64,000 nt of DNA from Marinobacterium sedimentorum. GTDB lineage: Bacteria > Pseudomonadota > Gammaproteobacteria > Pseudomonadales > Balneatricaceae. Made by a program: the position numbers and the translations under genes. Where the stretch lies: positions 1-64,000 of the forward strand of contig NZ_JALDYX010000002.1 in NCBI RefSeq assembly GCF_024267675.1, read 5' to 3'. The stretch's first letter is position 1, and each line of letters opens with the position of its first letter. Of the stretch, positions 43,824 to 55,148 are shown in pieces. Below the pieces are notes generated by a model, which was not told the origin of the DNA, made no database searches, and saw nothing but the letters and a program-made list of their open reading frames with translations.

Positions 43824-44807
43824 ATGATTCCACTGCATGGACCTGATGGTTTGATTTACGCATTTTTGATGGACCGCAAGGGCGGTGCCCGCGAGCTGAG
43901 CTGGGAGGAAGCCGGCCAGTGGGACGCCTCCCAGGGATTGCTGTGGCTACATTTTGACTATAGCCATGGCAACAGCCGTCGCTGGCTGTCGGATCAGAGC
44001 GGATTGCCTGCGCTTGCGGTGGACTCCCTGCTGACCGAGGAAACAAGACCCCGCGCCGCCTTGCTGGGCTCGGGTTTGTTGCTGGCGCTGCGGGGGGTGA
44101 ACCTCAATCCGGAAGCCGATCCCGAGGATATGGTGTCGATCCGGCTCTATGTCAGCGAAGACCTGATCGTCAGCACGCGCAAGCGCAAACTGCTGTCCAT
44201 ATCGGACATGGTGGCGGAAATGCGCAGCGGCGTCGGCCCAAGCGACAGCGGTGACTTCCTGGTGGGTCTGGCCGATCGGCTGGTCATGCGCATGAGCGAC
44301 ACGGTGGACGAGTTTGAAGACAGGGTCGCGGATCTGGAGGAGCAGGTGCTGTACAGCGGCAATGGCGAACTGCGCCAGCCGCTGGCCCAGCTGCGGCGAC
44401 AGACCATTGGCCTGCGTCGCTATCTGGCACCACAGCGCGAGGCACTGGCGCGGGTGGTGAATGAGCCGCTGGGCTGGATGGATGATCACGCACGCATGCG
44501 CATGCGCGAGGTTTCCGACCGGCTGGTGCGGCATATCGAAGACCTGGATGCGGTGCGCGAGCGCGCGGCCGTGACCCAGGAAGAGCTGATGAGTCGCATG
44601 TCCGATCAGCTCAACAGCAGGCTCTATGTTCTGTCGCTGGTGGCGGCGATCTTTCTGCCGCTGGGCTTTCTGACCGGGCTGCTGGGCGTCAATGTCGGTG
44701 GTGTGCCGGGGGTGGAAAATCCCTCGGCCTTTTCGGAATTTTCGCTGTTTCTGATCGTGCTGGTCGCGGTGCAGATATGGATCTTCCGCCGCAAGCGCTG
44801 GCTCTGA
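43824..44807 (+). CDS. zntB: Zinc transporter ZntB (CorA family)
   Basis: 327 residues. A large cytoplasmic N-terminal domain is followed by two C-terminal helices, with the pore motif GVNVGGVPG between them, the ZntB form of CorA's GMN. The long helix (DTVDEFEDRVADLEEQVL) fits. ZntB moves Zn2+ across the inner membrane, now thought to be proton-driven uptake. A 53-bp gap follows srkA. Confidence 0.9.
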   Translation: MIPLHGPDGLIYAFLMDRKGGARELSWEEAGQWDASQGLLWLHFDYSHGNSRRWLSDQSGLPALAVDSLLTEETRPRAALLGSGLLLALRGVNLNPEADPEDMVSIRLYVSEDLIVSTRKRKLLSISDMVAEMRSGVGPSDSGDFLVGLADRLVMRMSDTVDEFEDRVADLEEQVLYSGNGELRQPLAQLRRQTIGLRRYLAPQREALARVVNEPLGWMDDHARMRMREVSDRLVRHIEDLDAVRERAAVTQEELMSRMSDQLNSRLYVLSLVAAIFLPLGFLTGLLGVNVGGVPGVENPSAFSEFSLFLIVLVAVQIWIFRRKRWL

Positions 44808-44834
44808 CAGCTCTCAACTGCAGGGATTAATCTC

Positions 44835-45263
44835 ATGCTGGAAACAATAGGTTGGCGCGAGTGGCTGTCGTTGCCGGAACTGGGGATCGACCGCATCAAG
44901 GCCAAGGTCGATACCGGTGCCCGCACATCCTGCTTGCATGCATTCAAGCTCGAGCCTTTTTATGAGCGCGGTGCACTCTGGGTCGCAGCCGATATGCACC
45001 CCGTACAAAACAACCAGGAGACGGTGCTGCATTTTGTGGCGCCGGTACTGGACGAGCGACAGGTCTCCGATTCCGGCGGCCATCGCGAAAAACGTATTGT
45101 CATTCAGACGCTGGCCCGCCTGGGCGAGCATGAATGGCCCATCGAGATGACGCTGACTAACCGTGACAGCATGCGCTTTCGCATGCTACTCGGGCGCACT
45201 GCCATGCTGAACCGTTTCGCCGTCGATCCGGCGGCCTCATTTTTGTTAGGAGCACAGCCATGA
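44835..45263 (+). CDS. Retropepsin-like protease partner of RimK (RimB-like)
   Basis: 142 residues. [16 protein letters not shown] holds the single D-T-G active site of retropepsin-like aspartic proteases, with [11 protein letters not shown] as the second strand. Such proteins are encoded beside RimK-type ligases; in Pseudomonas RimB is part of rimABK, which controls ribosome modification. It overlaps rimK by ATGA. Confidence 0.87.
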   Translation: MLETIGWREWLSLPELGIDRIKAKVDTGARTSCLHAFKLEPFYERGALWVAADMHPVQNNQETVLHFVAPVLDERQVSDSGGHREKRIVIQTLARLGEHEWPIEMTLTNRDSMRFRMLLGRTAMLNRFAVDPAASFLLGAQP

Positions 45264-46165
45264 AATTGGCAATTCTTTCCCGCAATGCGCAGCTGTACTC
45301 GACTCGCCGCATGGTTGAGGCTGCCAAGGCGCGTGGCCATGATGTACAGGTTGTTGATGTGCTCAAGTGCTACATGAACATCAATATGCAGCACCCCGAG
45401 ATTCACGTAAAAGGCGAGGTTCTGAGTGATTTTGATGCGGTTATTCCCCGTATCGGCGCCTCAGTTACCTTTTACGGCACGGCGGTGTTGCGTCAGTTTG
45501 AAATGATGGGCACCTATCCGCTGAACGAATCGGTGGCCATTTCCCGTTCCCGTGACAAGCTGCGCTCCATGCAGCTGTTGTCACGCAAGGGTATAGGCCT
45601 GCCGATTACCGGCTTTGCCAACAAGCCGTCCGACATCCCGGACCTGGTGGAGATGGTCGGTGGTGCACCCCTGGTGATCAAGCTGCTCGAAGGCACCCAG
45701 GGTATAGGTGTGGTACTGGCTGAAACCCGCCAGGCAGCCGAAAGCGTGCTCGAAGCTTTCATGGGGCTCAAGGCCTCGGTCATGGTGCAGGAATACATCA
45801 AGGAAGCCGGCGGTGCGGATATTCGCTGCTTCGTGATTGGGGACAAGGTCATTGCGGCCATGAAGCGCCAGGCCAAAGCGGGAGAATTCCGCTCCAACCT
45901 GCACCGCGGCGGTGCCGCGAGCCTCGTACGTCTGACACCGGAAGAGCGTAGCACGGCGGTGCGTGCCGCCCGTACCATGGGTCTGAACGTGGCGGGGGTG
46001 GATATCCTGCGCTCCAACCACGGCCCGCTGGTGATGGAAGTCAACTCGTCGCCGGGCCTGGAAGGCATCGAAGCCGCCACGGGTCTCGATGTGGCTGATC
46101 GCATCATCCAGTTTATCGAAAAGAACGCCAGCAGCCACAAGACCCGCACCCGCGGCAAAGGCTGA
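45260..46165 (+). CDS. rimK: Ribosomal protein S6-glutamate ligase RimK
   Basis: 301 residues with an ATP-grasp fold. Conserved parts: [35 protein letters not shown] (ATP-binding), [19 protein letters not shown] and [22 protein letters not shown] (Mg-binding). RimK adds glutamates to the S6 C-terminus. It is coupled by overlap to the retropepsin-like gene. Confidence 0.93.
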   Translation: MKLAILSRNAQLYSTRRMVEAAKARGHDVQVVDVLKCYMNINMQHPEIHVKGEVLSDFDAVIPRIGASVTFYGTAVLRQFEMMGTYPLNESVAISRSRDKLRSMQLLSRKGIGLPITGFANKPSDIPDLVEMVGGAPLVIKLLEGTQGIGVVLAETRQAAESVLEAFMGLKASVMVQEYIKEAGGADIRCFVIGDKVIAAMKRQAKAGEFRSNLHRGGAASLVRLTPEERSTAVRAARTMGLNVAGVDILRSNHGPLVMEVNSSPGLEGIEAATGLDVADRIIQFIEKNASSHKTRTRGKG

Positions 46166-46233
46166 TTATAACGGGGAAGGGGCGCCGAACCTCAGGCTCC
46201 TTTTCCATTCCTTTCGCTCTAGTTTGTCGTGCT

Positions 46234-47352
46234 TCACTGATCAGGTTTGCGTCGGCTCAGGGCCAGGGTGCTTTTCAGGCGTGAACGGCCAAAGGCCGCC
46301 ATGGCCAGAAATTCATTTACCTCCACCGGCACGTCGATATAGTCAGTCTGGCTTTGCCATTCATCGCGGTCGTGATCCGGGTCTGTCAGATAAACGAAGC
46401 GCTCGTCGGCGGCGGTAATGATAATCCAGTGGGGCGCCTTGTTGCGGTTCAGTCGCCAGGTGCTGATCAGGCTGATAAGTACGTCGCCGTTTTGAATATG
46501 CTGCTGCAGCTGCGCCAGGGTCATTTCCCGCTCGTGGATCTGGACCCCGGTTTCTGTCAGTTGTTCGGTAAAGTCTTCGTGGGCCAGGGCAATGACCTGC
46601 TTTTTCTCGGGATTGCGCACGCTGTCGATAAAGGGCACCTGAGTCGTGTTGCAATACAGCCGCACGTCGAAGCCGCGGCGCCAGGCGCTCAGTGCCAGCC
46701 CCTGGGGTGAGCAGCCGCCATGGCCTGCGGTCATGAAGATGGTGGTGGATTCGCGCCAGATCTGCAGTTCTTCCCGACGGTTCATGGCGTATTCGGGAAT
46801 CAGGGCGTGCATGCCCATCATCAGGCTGGCGGGGCCGCAGGTAAAGGGCGTGGTCTGCTCGTAGAAGGCGGTGCGGATCTGGCCGCCGGCCGGTGCGCGG
46901 CGGCGAATCGGCTTCTCCATTTTAAGGGCGCTGGCACCGTCTTCGTAATAATCCTCGATGGTGCCTATGGAGTGATAGCCGCTTTGCCGGTACAGGGCAA
47001 TGGCGTTCTGGTTACTGACATTGACTTCAAGGCGCATGAAAATGCACAGCTGCTCGCGGGCGGTTTTTTCGGCGTCCTGCAGTAATTGCCGGGCGATGCC
47101 GCGGCCACGCATCTGCGGCAGCACCGCCAGCGAGTAGAGGCGCGCCAGATGGGTGCCCTTGCGGTACAGCACCAGCGTATAGCCGGCTATTTCGTTGTCA
47201 CTGAATGCCATCAGCAGGCTGGCATGGCCGTACTTGATCAGGCGCTGGAAGCTGCGGCGCGACAGCTTGTCGGCACTGAAGCACTGGCGTTCGATGTCGA
47301 GCAGGGTGTCGATGTCGGCGCTGGTCGCCGGGCGCGTGCTCAGGGTGTTCAA
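46234..47352 (-). CDS. GNAT acetyltransferase/C39-like peptidase fusion
   Basis: 372 residues. Residues 1-155 form a RimI-like GNAT domain (LYSLAVLPQMRGRGIARQLL; NQNAIALYRQSGY). Residues 165-350 form a papain-like C39 peptidase (YEQTTPFTCGPASLMM with catalytic Cys, APHWIIITA with His, then DPDHD). The gene is divergent from a long RimK-like ligase, a pairing seen in many bacteria. The set (acetyltransferase, peptidase and ligase) suggests making and trimming of a small peptide or protein tag. No precursor gene is seen. Confidence 0.85.
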   Translation of the reverse strand: MNTLSTRPATSADIDTLLDIERQCFSADKLSRRSFQRLIKYGHASLLMAFSDNEIAGYTLVLYRKGTHLARLYSLAVLPQMRGRGIARQLLQDAEKTAREQLCIFMRLEVNVSNQNAIALYRQSGYHSIGTIEDYYEDGASALKMEKPIRRRAPAGGQIRTAFYEQTTPFTCGPASLMMGMHALIPEYAMNRREELQIWRESTTIFMTAGHGGCSPQGLALSAWRRGFDVRLYCNTTQVPFIDSVRNPEKKQVIALAHEDFTEQLTETGVQIHEREMTLAQLQQHIQNGDVLISLISTWRLNRNKAPHWIIITAADERFVYLTDPDHDRDEWQSQTDYIDVPVEVNEFLAMAAFGRSRLKSTLALSRRKPDQ

Positions 47353-47520
47353 GCTGTTTGTGTCCGTACAGACCAGGGGTATAGGGCGATATTAACACCG
47401 GGATCCGGTACAGGTATCAGTGCTGCACTAAATTTATCCAGGTGTGCGCCAAACCCTTGTACCGGCGGGCACAGGGCGCGCATAATCGCGAAAATTCACC
47501 CTGCCGGAACTGCCAGATCG

Positions 47521-48999
47521 ATGCCTTCCTCTTTTTACGTTGTGGTCGATGACCTGGGTGACTGGGCACCCTATTACCCCAGTAAAGATGTCATATCCTT
47601 TGATCAGTACCTGGCGCTGGCGGACACTCAGCGGACCGGGCGGGTGCGTATCCTCAACTGCTGTCGCAACAGCCGGGCGCTGGGTCGGGGGTACTACTGC
47701 TCATTGCTGGCGGAGGCGCGGGATCACCATGTGATTCCGTCCGTGCGGGTGATCAATGATCTGCGCCGCAAGTCGCTCTATACGCTGCAGCTGGATGGCC
47801 TGGAGGGCACGCTGGACAGCCTGGCGGGGCGCATTTCCGGAGATCAGTCCAATATCGAGCTGCGTATCTTCTTTGGCGAAGTGCTGATGAGCGAGTTGTC
47901 GCCCATTGCCAAACAGCTGTTCGAGCGCTTCCCGTGCCCTGTGCTGGAGGTGCGTCTGAAGCGGGGCAAGGTCTGGCAGGTAGACAATATTCGTCAGATC
48001 TCGGTGCGTGATATCAAGCTGGAGAGCGAGCAGGAGTTGTTTGCCGCGGCGCTGGAGCGCTTCAGTAACCGCATGTGGCGCAAGCCCCGTGCGCGCAAAC
48101 GCTACCGCTTTGATCTGGCCATGCTGGTGGATCCGGACGAGGCGCTGCCGCCAAGCGACAAGGATGCCATCAAGCATTTCATCGACAGCGGTCGTCAGCT
48201 GGGCATCAACGTGGAGCTGATCGGCAAGCGGGATCTGATGCGTCTGCCCGAATACGACGGCCTCTTTATTCGCGAAACCACAGCCATTGATCATCATACC
48301 TACCGTTTTGCCAAGAAAGCCGAGGCCGAAGGCCTGGTGGTGCTGGATGACCCGACCTCGATACTGCGCTGTACCAACAAGGTCTATCTGGCGGAATTGC
48401 TGCGTATCAACAAGATCGCCACCCCCGGTACGCGCATTGTCAGCAACACCGACAAGGCAACGCTGGATGAGATGATAGAGGCGCTGGGCTTCCCGATCGT
48501 GCTGAAGATTCCCGATGGCGCCTTTTCCCGTGGCATGTGCAAGGCACAAACACGCCAGGAGCTGGCAGCAGGGCTGAAGGAGCTGCTGCAGAGCTCGTCC
48601 CTGGTGCTGGCACAGGAGTTTCTGTACACCGATTACGACTGGCGTATAGGTGTGCTGAACAACAAGCCGCTGTTTGCCTGTCGCTATTACATGGTGAAGA
48701 ATCACTGGCAGATCTACCGTCATGGCAGCAGCGGTGATGTGGATTCCGGCGGCTTCGATACGTTGCCTACCTACGAGGTACCGCCAGCGGTGCTGGCAGC
48801 GGCGCTGAAGGCGACGCGTCTGATCGGCGATGGTCTCTATGGCGTGGATTTGAAGCAGAGTGGAGATCGGGTGGTGGTGATCGAGGTCAATGACAACCCC
48901 AATGTTGATGAAGGCGTGGAAGATCTTTTCCTGGGTGCTGCGCTCTACCACGAAATCATGGCCGAGTTTCTGCGCCGGATGGAGTTGAATCGCCGCTAA
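47521..48999 (+). CDS. Long RimK-like ATP-grasp ligase
   Basis: 492 residues, far longer than RimK. Residues 1-190 are a separate N-terminal domain (SSFYVVVDDLGDWAPYYPSKD; NCCRNSRALGRGYYCSLLAE). ATP-grasp follows (TYRFAKKAEAEGLVVLDDP, VLKIPDGAFSRGMCKA, VIEVNDNPNVDEGVEDL). ATG 47521 is chosen as the domain begins there; the upstream 145 codons of open frame are antisense to the GNAT gene. Likely partner of the divergent GNAT/C39 gene. Confidence 0.87.
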   Translation: MPSSFYVVVDDLGDWAPYYPSKDVISFDQYLALADTQRTGRVRILNCCRNSRALGRGYYCSLLAEARDHHVIPSVRVINDLRRKSLYTLQLDGLEGTLDSLAGRISGDQSNIELRIFFGEVLMSELSPIAKQLFERFPCPVLEVRLKRGKVWQVDNIRQISVRDIKLESEQELFAAALERFSNRMWRKPRARKRYRFDLAMLVDPDEALPPSDKDAIKHFIDSGRQLGINVELIGKRDLMRLPEYDGLFIRETTAIDHHTYRFAKKAEAEGLVVLDDPTSILRCTNKVYLAELLRINKIATPGTRIVSNTDKATLDEMIEALGFPIVLKIPDGAFSRGMCKAQTRQELAAGLKELLQSSSLVLAQEFLYTDYDWRIGVLNNKPLFACRYYMVKNHWQIYRHGSSGDVDSGGFDTLPTYEVPPAVLAAALKATRLIGDGLYGVDLKQSGDRVVVIEVNDNPNVDEGVEDLFLGAALYHEIMAEFLRRMELNRR

Positions 49000-49108
49000 G
49001 GCATCACTCTGGCTGCAGACAATAACGGGTGCCGTACCACTGCCGTGCAGGCGGGGCGGTGCCCGTTTCTGTATCGTACAGGTGCTGACTCGCCCGAATA
49101 TCAGGCAC

Positions 49109-49145
49109 AAAAAAACCGGCGCCTGTGAAGGTACGCCGGTTTTTT
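49109..49145. terminator. Bidirectional terminator
   Basis: A-run, ACCGGCG, loop, CGCCGGT, T-run: a GC stem with A and T tracts on the two sides, between the RimK-like gene and the convergent cold-shock gene. Confidence 0.9.
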
Positions 49146-49161
49146 GCGTGTCAGAAACGTC

Positions 49162-49365
49162 TTAGATGACGCTGACGTTCTCAGCCTGAGGACCTTTCTG
49201 GCCCTGAGTCACGTCGAACTGTACTTTCTGGCCTTCGGTCAGGGTGCGGAAGCCGTCGCCAGTGATAGCGCGGAAGTGAACGAATACGTCCGGACCGCTA
49301 TCCTGAGCAATGAAACCGTAACCTTTTTCTTCGTTGAACCACTTAACAGTGCCGGTAGTAGACAT
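49162..49365 (-). CDS. Cold-shock protein (CspA family)
   Basis: 67 residues. KGYGFIA (RNP1) and VFVHF (RNP2) bind single-stranded RNA and DNA on the OB fold; the C-terminus is [10 protein letters not shown]. It probably melts RNA structures at low temperature. The space upstream (49366-49440) may contain the long 5' leader usual for such genes. Confidence 0.95.
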   Translation of the reverse strand: MSTTGTVKWFNEEKGYGFIAQDSGPDVFVHFRAITGDGFRTLTEGQKVQFDVTQGQKGPQAENVSVI

Positions 49366-49931
49366 TGTTGAACTCCATAAGGATTTTGTTTTACGTAAAG
49401 CCTGAGACTATCGAAAAACGACAGACACCAAGGCGGGTCTAGCTGAGAAATGCAGGAATTCCGTTATGAAGATCAGAACGAGGTACTACTAAGAGGAGCA
49501 TCGTGCGTTGACATCAAACTGGAGCTGTATTTCAAGCTTGATAGGAGGATAGCGAATTCTAGGGGGAAGTCAACTGCATTTGCGGGCCTGGTGAGTATAT
49601 TTTCGGATGCTGCAAAGATGATTTGTCCGGGGCTGTTGCGGTGTCGCAGTGCGAGCGCAAATCACCATGACGGCAGGCTTGGATGCCTGCTGGGCGGTGT
49701 TGTGCGTGCCGTTGGAAAGCCTCTTATCGCAGTGCAGCTCTGATGTGCTGCAAGGAACGCAGCTATCTGCGGTAGGGGCTGATCCACAGTATAGCGCGCT
49801 ATCTACCTCCTAGGGGGCAGTTGTCGTGGTACGGTCATTGCAGCAGAATATGCTATGCAGCGTGGCAGGGATCTTCTGTCGCATTCTGTGGTAACACGGC
49901 AGGCAGGAGTCTGTCGTTTGAGAGCGACTCT
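49366..49931. other. Divergent intergenic region
   Basis: No gene I can support. The left part should be the leader and promoter of the cold-shock gene. Open frames here lack starts and family matches. Confidence 0.45.
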
Positions 49932-51200
49932 ATGTATACACACCCCTTGCGTGACCAGATTATTGCCGAGGTACATGCCCGGCCGTTTCAGCAGATAAGT
50001 GCGCCCCTGGCGCTGTTGCAGGTTGCTATCCTGCACGATGGCGAGCCGCAGGAAGCCGTCGAGCGCAGGGTACGCGAGCTTGCAACCAGTGAAGGTTTCG
50101 AACTTGAAGCCGGTGGTAACGGATTTTTCTTTTGCCGTCAGGGTCAGCGTGCCCTGCGCTACGAGCCGCACAGCGAGTTTTACAGCCTGACGCTCTACCG
50201 CTTTGGCGAAACCGAGGCACCGGAACTGCCAGGCAGCTGGAGCGAGCAGTTACTTGGTGCCTTTCTGTGCGGCGTGGAAGTACTCTTTCGCAGCGAGGCG
50301 GCTGATTTTGATAGCTGGGCGGAGGTGCATTTCAATGCGGGCCTTCCCGGTGCTTCACAGGTCAATGGCTCCGATGTAATGGGGCAGGCTGCAGCACTGC
50401 GCACCAATTTTCGCGTGCGCAGTGACAATGGCTACAATCGCGTGCTGGTGCAGGAAAAGGGCGGCATGACGCTGTTCCAGGCCGGGCGATTGTTGCAGCG
50501 TATCTGCGAAATCGAGACCTATCGCCACATGGCACTGCTGGCGTTGCCCCTGGCACTGGAGACCATGCCCATGGTGTCGAGGCTGGATCAGCAACTGGCG
50601 GATGTTGTTGAGCGCATTGCTGAGCCCGATAGCGATGCGGCGCAGCTGTTGCAGGAGCTGATGGCGCTGGCGGCCCAGGTAGAGGGGTTGTCGGCCCACA
50701 CTGCCAATCGGTTTTCGGCCACAGAGGCGTATTTTGCCCTGGTTGACCGGCGTATCGCCGAATTGCGTGAGTCGCGTATCGAAGGTCTGCAGACGGTAGA
50801 GCAGTTTATGGAACGGCGGCTGGATCCGGCCCACCGTACCTGTCGCTCAACGGGCGAGCGTATTGAGCGGCTGTCACAGCGCATCGGGCGTTCCACCGAT
50901 CTCATCCGCTCTCAGGTTGACCTGTCTATCGAAAATCAGAGCCGCGATCTGCTGCGCGGGATCAATCACCGTGCCCGTAGTCAGCTGCGCCTGCAGGCCA
51001 AGCTGGAAAGCTTTACGGTGATAGTGGTGACCTACTATGCCTTTGATCTTATCGACCGCACACTGCGCAATGTGGTGGTGGACGAGGCGCTGGAGACTCG
51101 AGCCAGCTTTCTGTTGAGCGCATCGGTGCCCTTGATCGCCCTGGGCCTGTACTGGTATGTGCGGCGGTTGCTCAAGGGTTATGACAAGGACGAAGAATAA
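49932..51200 (+). CDS. DUF3422 family membrane-anchored protein
   Basis: 422 residues. The N-terminus (HPLRDQIIAEVHARPFQQISAPLALLQ) matches DUF3422. Residues 200-360 are coiled coil with many Glu/Arg, and two helices near the C-terminus (FTVIVVTYYAFDLI and ASFLLSASVPLIALGLYWYV) anchor it. The layout recalls CorA-like proteins. Function is unknown. ATG 49932 begins the conserved part. Confidence 0.85.
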   Translation: MYTHPLRDQIIAEVHARPFQQISAPLALLQVAILHDGEPQEAVERRVRELATSEGFELEAGGNGFFFCRQGQRALRYEPHSEFYSLTLYRFGETEAPELPGSWSEQLLGAFLCGVEVLFRSEAADFDSWAEVHFNAGLPGASQVNGSDVMGQAAALRTNFRVRSDNGYNRVLVQEKGGMTLFQAGRLLQRICEIETYRHMALLALPLALETMPMVSRLDQQLADVVERIAEPDSDAAQLLQELMALAAQVEGLSAHTANRFSATEAYFALVDRRIAELRESRIEGLQTVEQFMERRLDPAHRTCRSTGERIERLSQRIGRSTDLIRSQVDLSIENQSRDLLRGINHRARSQLRLQAKLESFTVIVVTYYAFDLIDRTLRNVVVDEALETRASFLLSASVPLIALGLYWYVRRLLKGYDKDEE

Positions 51201-51283
51201 GCCTTGGTGTGAGCTCTTGAAGGGCGTTTTGAAGGGTCTTTCAGGCGTTTTAAAAAGCGCTTTATATGCTTTCTTGATAAAGA

Positions 51284-51315
51284 GCCGGGCGCCCCATTAT
51301 GGGCGCCCGGCTTTT
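51284..51315. terminator. Strong bidirectional terminator
   Basis: GCCGGGCGCCC and GGGCGCCCGGC form a perfect 11-bp stem around CATTAT, with AAAGA before and TTTT after, between convergent genes. Confidence 0.9.
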
Positions 51316-51324
51316 CGGGCCTGC

Positions 51325-52170
51325 TCAGGCGTTGTTCAGTGCCTTGGCATGAAAGCGCAGGTGGTCTTCGATAAAGCTCGAGATAAAGAAATAGCTGTGG
51401 TCATAACCGGGCTGCATGCGCAGTTCCAGTGCATGCCCGCTGGCATCGCAGGCGGCTTGCAGTGCTTGGGGGTTGAGTTGCTCGGCGAGGAAGTTGTCGG
51501 CATCGCCCTGGTCGACCAGCAGGGGCAGACGTTCGCTCAGCTCGCTACGGATCAGGGCGCAGGTATCATAGGCCGCCCAGGTGCTGCGATCATTGCCCAG
51601 GTAGCCGCTGAAGGCTTTCTCGCCCCAGGGGCACTGGCTTGGGTTGCTGATCGGTGCAAAGGCCGATACCGAACAGTAGCGTCCCGGGTTTTTCAGGGCG
51701 CTGATAAGGGCGCCGTGGCCGCCCATGGAGTGACCGCTGATGCTGCGCTTGCCGGTGACCGGGAACTGCTCTTCGATCAGTGCTGGCAGCTCGACATTGA
51801 CGTAGTCGTACATGCGGTAATGGCTTGCCCAGGGCTGCTCGGTGGCGTTGATGTAGAAGCCGGCGCCGCTGCCAAAATCATAGCTGTCGTGCTCGCCCGG
51901 CATGTCGAAGCCGCGCGGGCTGGTGTCGGGACATACCAGTACCAGGCCCAGTTCAGAGGCGACGCGCAGGGCGCCGGCTTTCTGGGTGAAGTTTTCATCG
52001 GTGCAGGTCAGTCCCGACAGCCAGTACAGGCTGTGGCAGGGCGCGCTCAGGGTCTGATCGGGCAGGTAGATGGCGAAAATCATGTCGCAATCAAGGCTGG
52101 CGGACCTGTGGCTATAGCGTTCGAGCCAGCCGTCGAAAGCACGGTTGCGGGAAAGGCGTTCCAGACTCAT
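51325..52170 (-). CDS. fghA: S-formylglutathione hydrolase
   Basis: 281 residues of alpha/beta-hydrolase fold. [11 protein letters not shown] holds nucleophile S148; the Asp near 224 (DQGDAD) and the His in GYDHSYFF complete the triad. It splits S-formylglutathione to formate and glutathione, the second step of formaldehyde detoxification. It lies just downstream of frmA in the same direction. The start (52168-52170) fits the [10 protein letters not shown]-terminus of the family. Confidence 0.93.
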   Translation of the reverse strand: MSLERLSRNRAFDGWLERYSHRSASLDCDMIFAIYLPDQTLSAPCHSLYWLSGLTCTDENFTQKAGALRVASELGLVLVCPDTSPRGFDMPGEHDSYDFGSGAGFYINATEQPWASHYRMYDYVNVELPALIEEQFPVTGKRSISGHSMGGHGALISALKNPGRYCSVSAFAPISNPSQCPWGEKAFSGYLGNDRSTWAAYDTCALIRSELSERLPLLVDQGDADNFLAEQLNPQALQAACDASGHALELRMQPGYDHSYFFISSFIEDHLRFHAKALNNA

Positions 52171-52249
52171 GGTGACATATCCGTAGGTGGTGGGTGGAGT
52201 GGCAGAGTGCTTGCACCTATCTGATGCACGCATTGAGCGCGCAGATACA

Positions 52250-52273
52250 GCAAAGGGCCATCAGGCCCTTTGC
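52250..52273 (-). terminator. Hairpin between frmA and fghA
   Basis: GCAAAGGGCC and GGCCCTTTGC pair perfectly around ATCA. There is no long T-run, so it may dampen rather than stop transcription into fghA. Confidence 0.55.
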
Positions 52274-52298
52274 GCGTGCAGGGTCTGTTCAGACCGAA

Positions 52299-53429
<1,131 letters not shown>

Positions 53430-53669
53430 TTAGAGGGTCTGGGGTTCTGTACCTGAACCTGGGCGTGAGACTTTGCCAAAGTTATGTAGCACCTGAGTAG
53501 CAGGTGGCGCCGGGTGTGCCCCGGACAGCGGTAACAGCATTGCGATGAGCCCAGTTTATCGACTGCTACGGCCAAGGTTAAGCCTTCTTCCTACATAACA
53601 TTGTTGCTCAGCTGCAATAATACGATCTTGGCTGGCGGGGAGTCTGCCCACAGCCGCTGCGGCCAGGTG

Positions 53670-54287
53670 TCAGGCGCGCAAAGTCAGGGGGCGTGCGCGG
53701 GCGAGAAATCCCAGAATATCACGTCGACTTATCACGCCGCTGAGCTGGTCCCGGCTGTCGAATACGGCCAGCGCATTGATATCCCGCTCCAGCATCAGCA
53801 GTGCCGTCTGGCGAATGTCCTCGGATTCACTGACAGCGACCATGGGCTGCTGCATCAGCGCGCTGATGGCGCTGCCACTGACAAAGCTGACCTGGCCGTT
53901 GCGCACCATCAGGCACTTGAGTACTTCGGTGCGTGTGAGCATGCCCACCAGTTGCAGGGGCGGGGCTATGACGACTAGTTGAGCGATATCATGCTGCTGC
54001 ATCAGCTGCCAGGCATCACCCAAATTCTGCAGGGTGGTAATGCTGACAGGCGGGCGCGACATCAGGCTGGCGACAGTGCTGGACGCCTGATCCTCCGTAT
54101 CGTGCTGCGGCTGAGCGCCGAGTGCCGGGTTGCGGTAGAAGCGGGTTGGGTCAAGCCGGGCAGTGGTCCGCACGGTTTGTGCAGACATGCTGGGTTGTGT
54201 TTTGGAACGGGGCGCGCCCAGGTGTTGCCTGAGCTGGTCCGAGTTCCCTTCGAATACAGGCCCCGTCGACGAGAAGAGTTTAAACAC
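53670..54287 (-). CDS. CBS-domain pair protein
   Basis: 205 residues. The first 75 are low-complexity. Two CBS motifs follow: residues about 78-130 (LMSRPPVSITTLQNLGDAWQLMQQHDIAQLVVI) and 140-200 (LMQQPMVAVSESEDIRQTALLMLERDINALAVFDSRDQLSGVISRRDIL). Such tandem domains sense adenine nucleotides. No enzyme or transporter domain is attached. Confidence 0.85.
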   Translation of the reverse strand: MFKLFSSTGPVFEGNSDQLRQHLGAPRSKTQPSMSAQTVRTTARLDPTRFYRNPALGAQPQHDTEDQASSTVASLMSRPPVSITTLQNLGDAWQLMQQHDIAQLVVIAPPLQLVGMLTRTEVLKCLMVRNGQVSFVSGSAISALMQQPMVAVSESEDIRQTALLMLERDINALAVFDSRDQLSGVISRRDILGFLARARPLTLRA

Positions 54288-54505
54288 ACTTCACCTCCGA
54301 CAGATGTTGCCCTGCTGGCAACCTGTAACTCCTTAAGACTAGACCATGTCTGCATGGGGTCTGGCAAGCAGGTCGCTTGGCTCTCCCGGCGCCGGAATGG
54401 ACGCTGTGCAATATGCCTTAAGGCGATGAATGGCTACACTGCAGCTTGGGTTTGATCCCGGCGTATTCGCGCGTCTATCCAGGTTTAAGCAACAGGAGAA
54501 TGCAG

Positions 54506-54979
54506 ATGATCAGCACAGGTGACAGTATTCCGGCCGTGAACATTACAGCGCTGACGGCGGGCGAGCAGGAAACGCTGCCGGCCAGCGAGTTGTTTGCCGG
54601 CAAGAAAGTTGTGCTCTTTGCGGTGCCGGGGGCTTTCACGCCTACCTGCTCAAACTCTCATTTGCCGGGCTATGTGGTCAAGGCCGATGAGTTTCTTGCC
54701 AAGGGCGTGGACATGATCGCCTGCCTGTCGGTCAACGACTCCTTTGTGATGCGGGCCTGGGGTCAAAGCCAGAATGCCGAAGCCCTGACGTTGCTGGCCG
54801 ACGGCGGAGGCGCGCTCACGCAGGCGCTGGGTCTGGGGGCTGATACGGGGGACTTTGGCGGGCTGCGTTCGCGTCGTTATGCCATGATCATCGAGGATGG
54901 CGTGGTAACGGCACTTAACGTTGAAGCGCCGAAAGAGTTTGAAGTCAGCGATGCCGACACACTGCTGGCACTGCTGTAA
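54506..54979 (+). CDS. Peroxiredoxin (Prx5 type)
   Basis: 157 residues. PGAFTPTCSNSHLPGY places the peroxidatic Cys at 48 with Thr45, and Arg in RSRRYAM completes the site. No second conserved Cys is obvious in the resolving position, so a 1-Cys type using glutathione is likely. ATG 54506 has AGGAG 8 bases upstream; ATG 54500 is possible. Confidence 0.9.
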   Translation: MISTGDSIPAVNITALTAGEQETLPASELFAGKKVVLFAVPGAFTPTCSNSHLPGYVVKADEFLAKGVDMIACLSVNDSFVMRAWGQSQNAEALTLLADGGGALTQALGLGADTGDFGGLRSRRYAMIIEDGVVTALNVEAPKEFEVSDADTLLALL

Positions 54980-55148
54980 GCGTTCGTTTTTGTAGGGAGG
55001 CGGAAATCTTTGACGCAGATCAAGTCCTGCTGCGTTGGCCGGGTTCCAGGCCTGCCGGCCCCCGGGAACTTTGAGCTACGTCAATACCTGCGCCTGCAGA
55101 TACCGATAACCTCTGTGTTAATTCCAATGCAGCACAGAGGTGGCGCAA

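Noticed and set aside
47701..49110. 469-codon leftward open frame
   Set aside because: Antisense shadow of the long RimK-like ligase.
49450..49743. 97-codon open frame between the cold-shock and DUF3422 genes
   Set aside because: No family match and poor start; the region is better seen as leader and promoter DNA.
51157..52224. 355-codon rightward open frame
   Set aside because: Antisense shadow of fghA, starting inside the DUF3422 gene and crossing a strong terminator.
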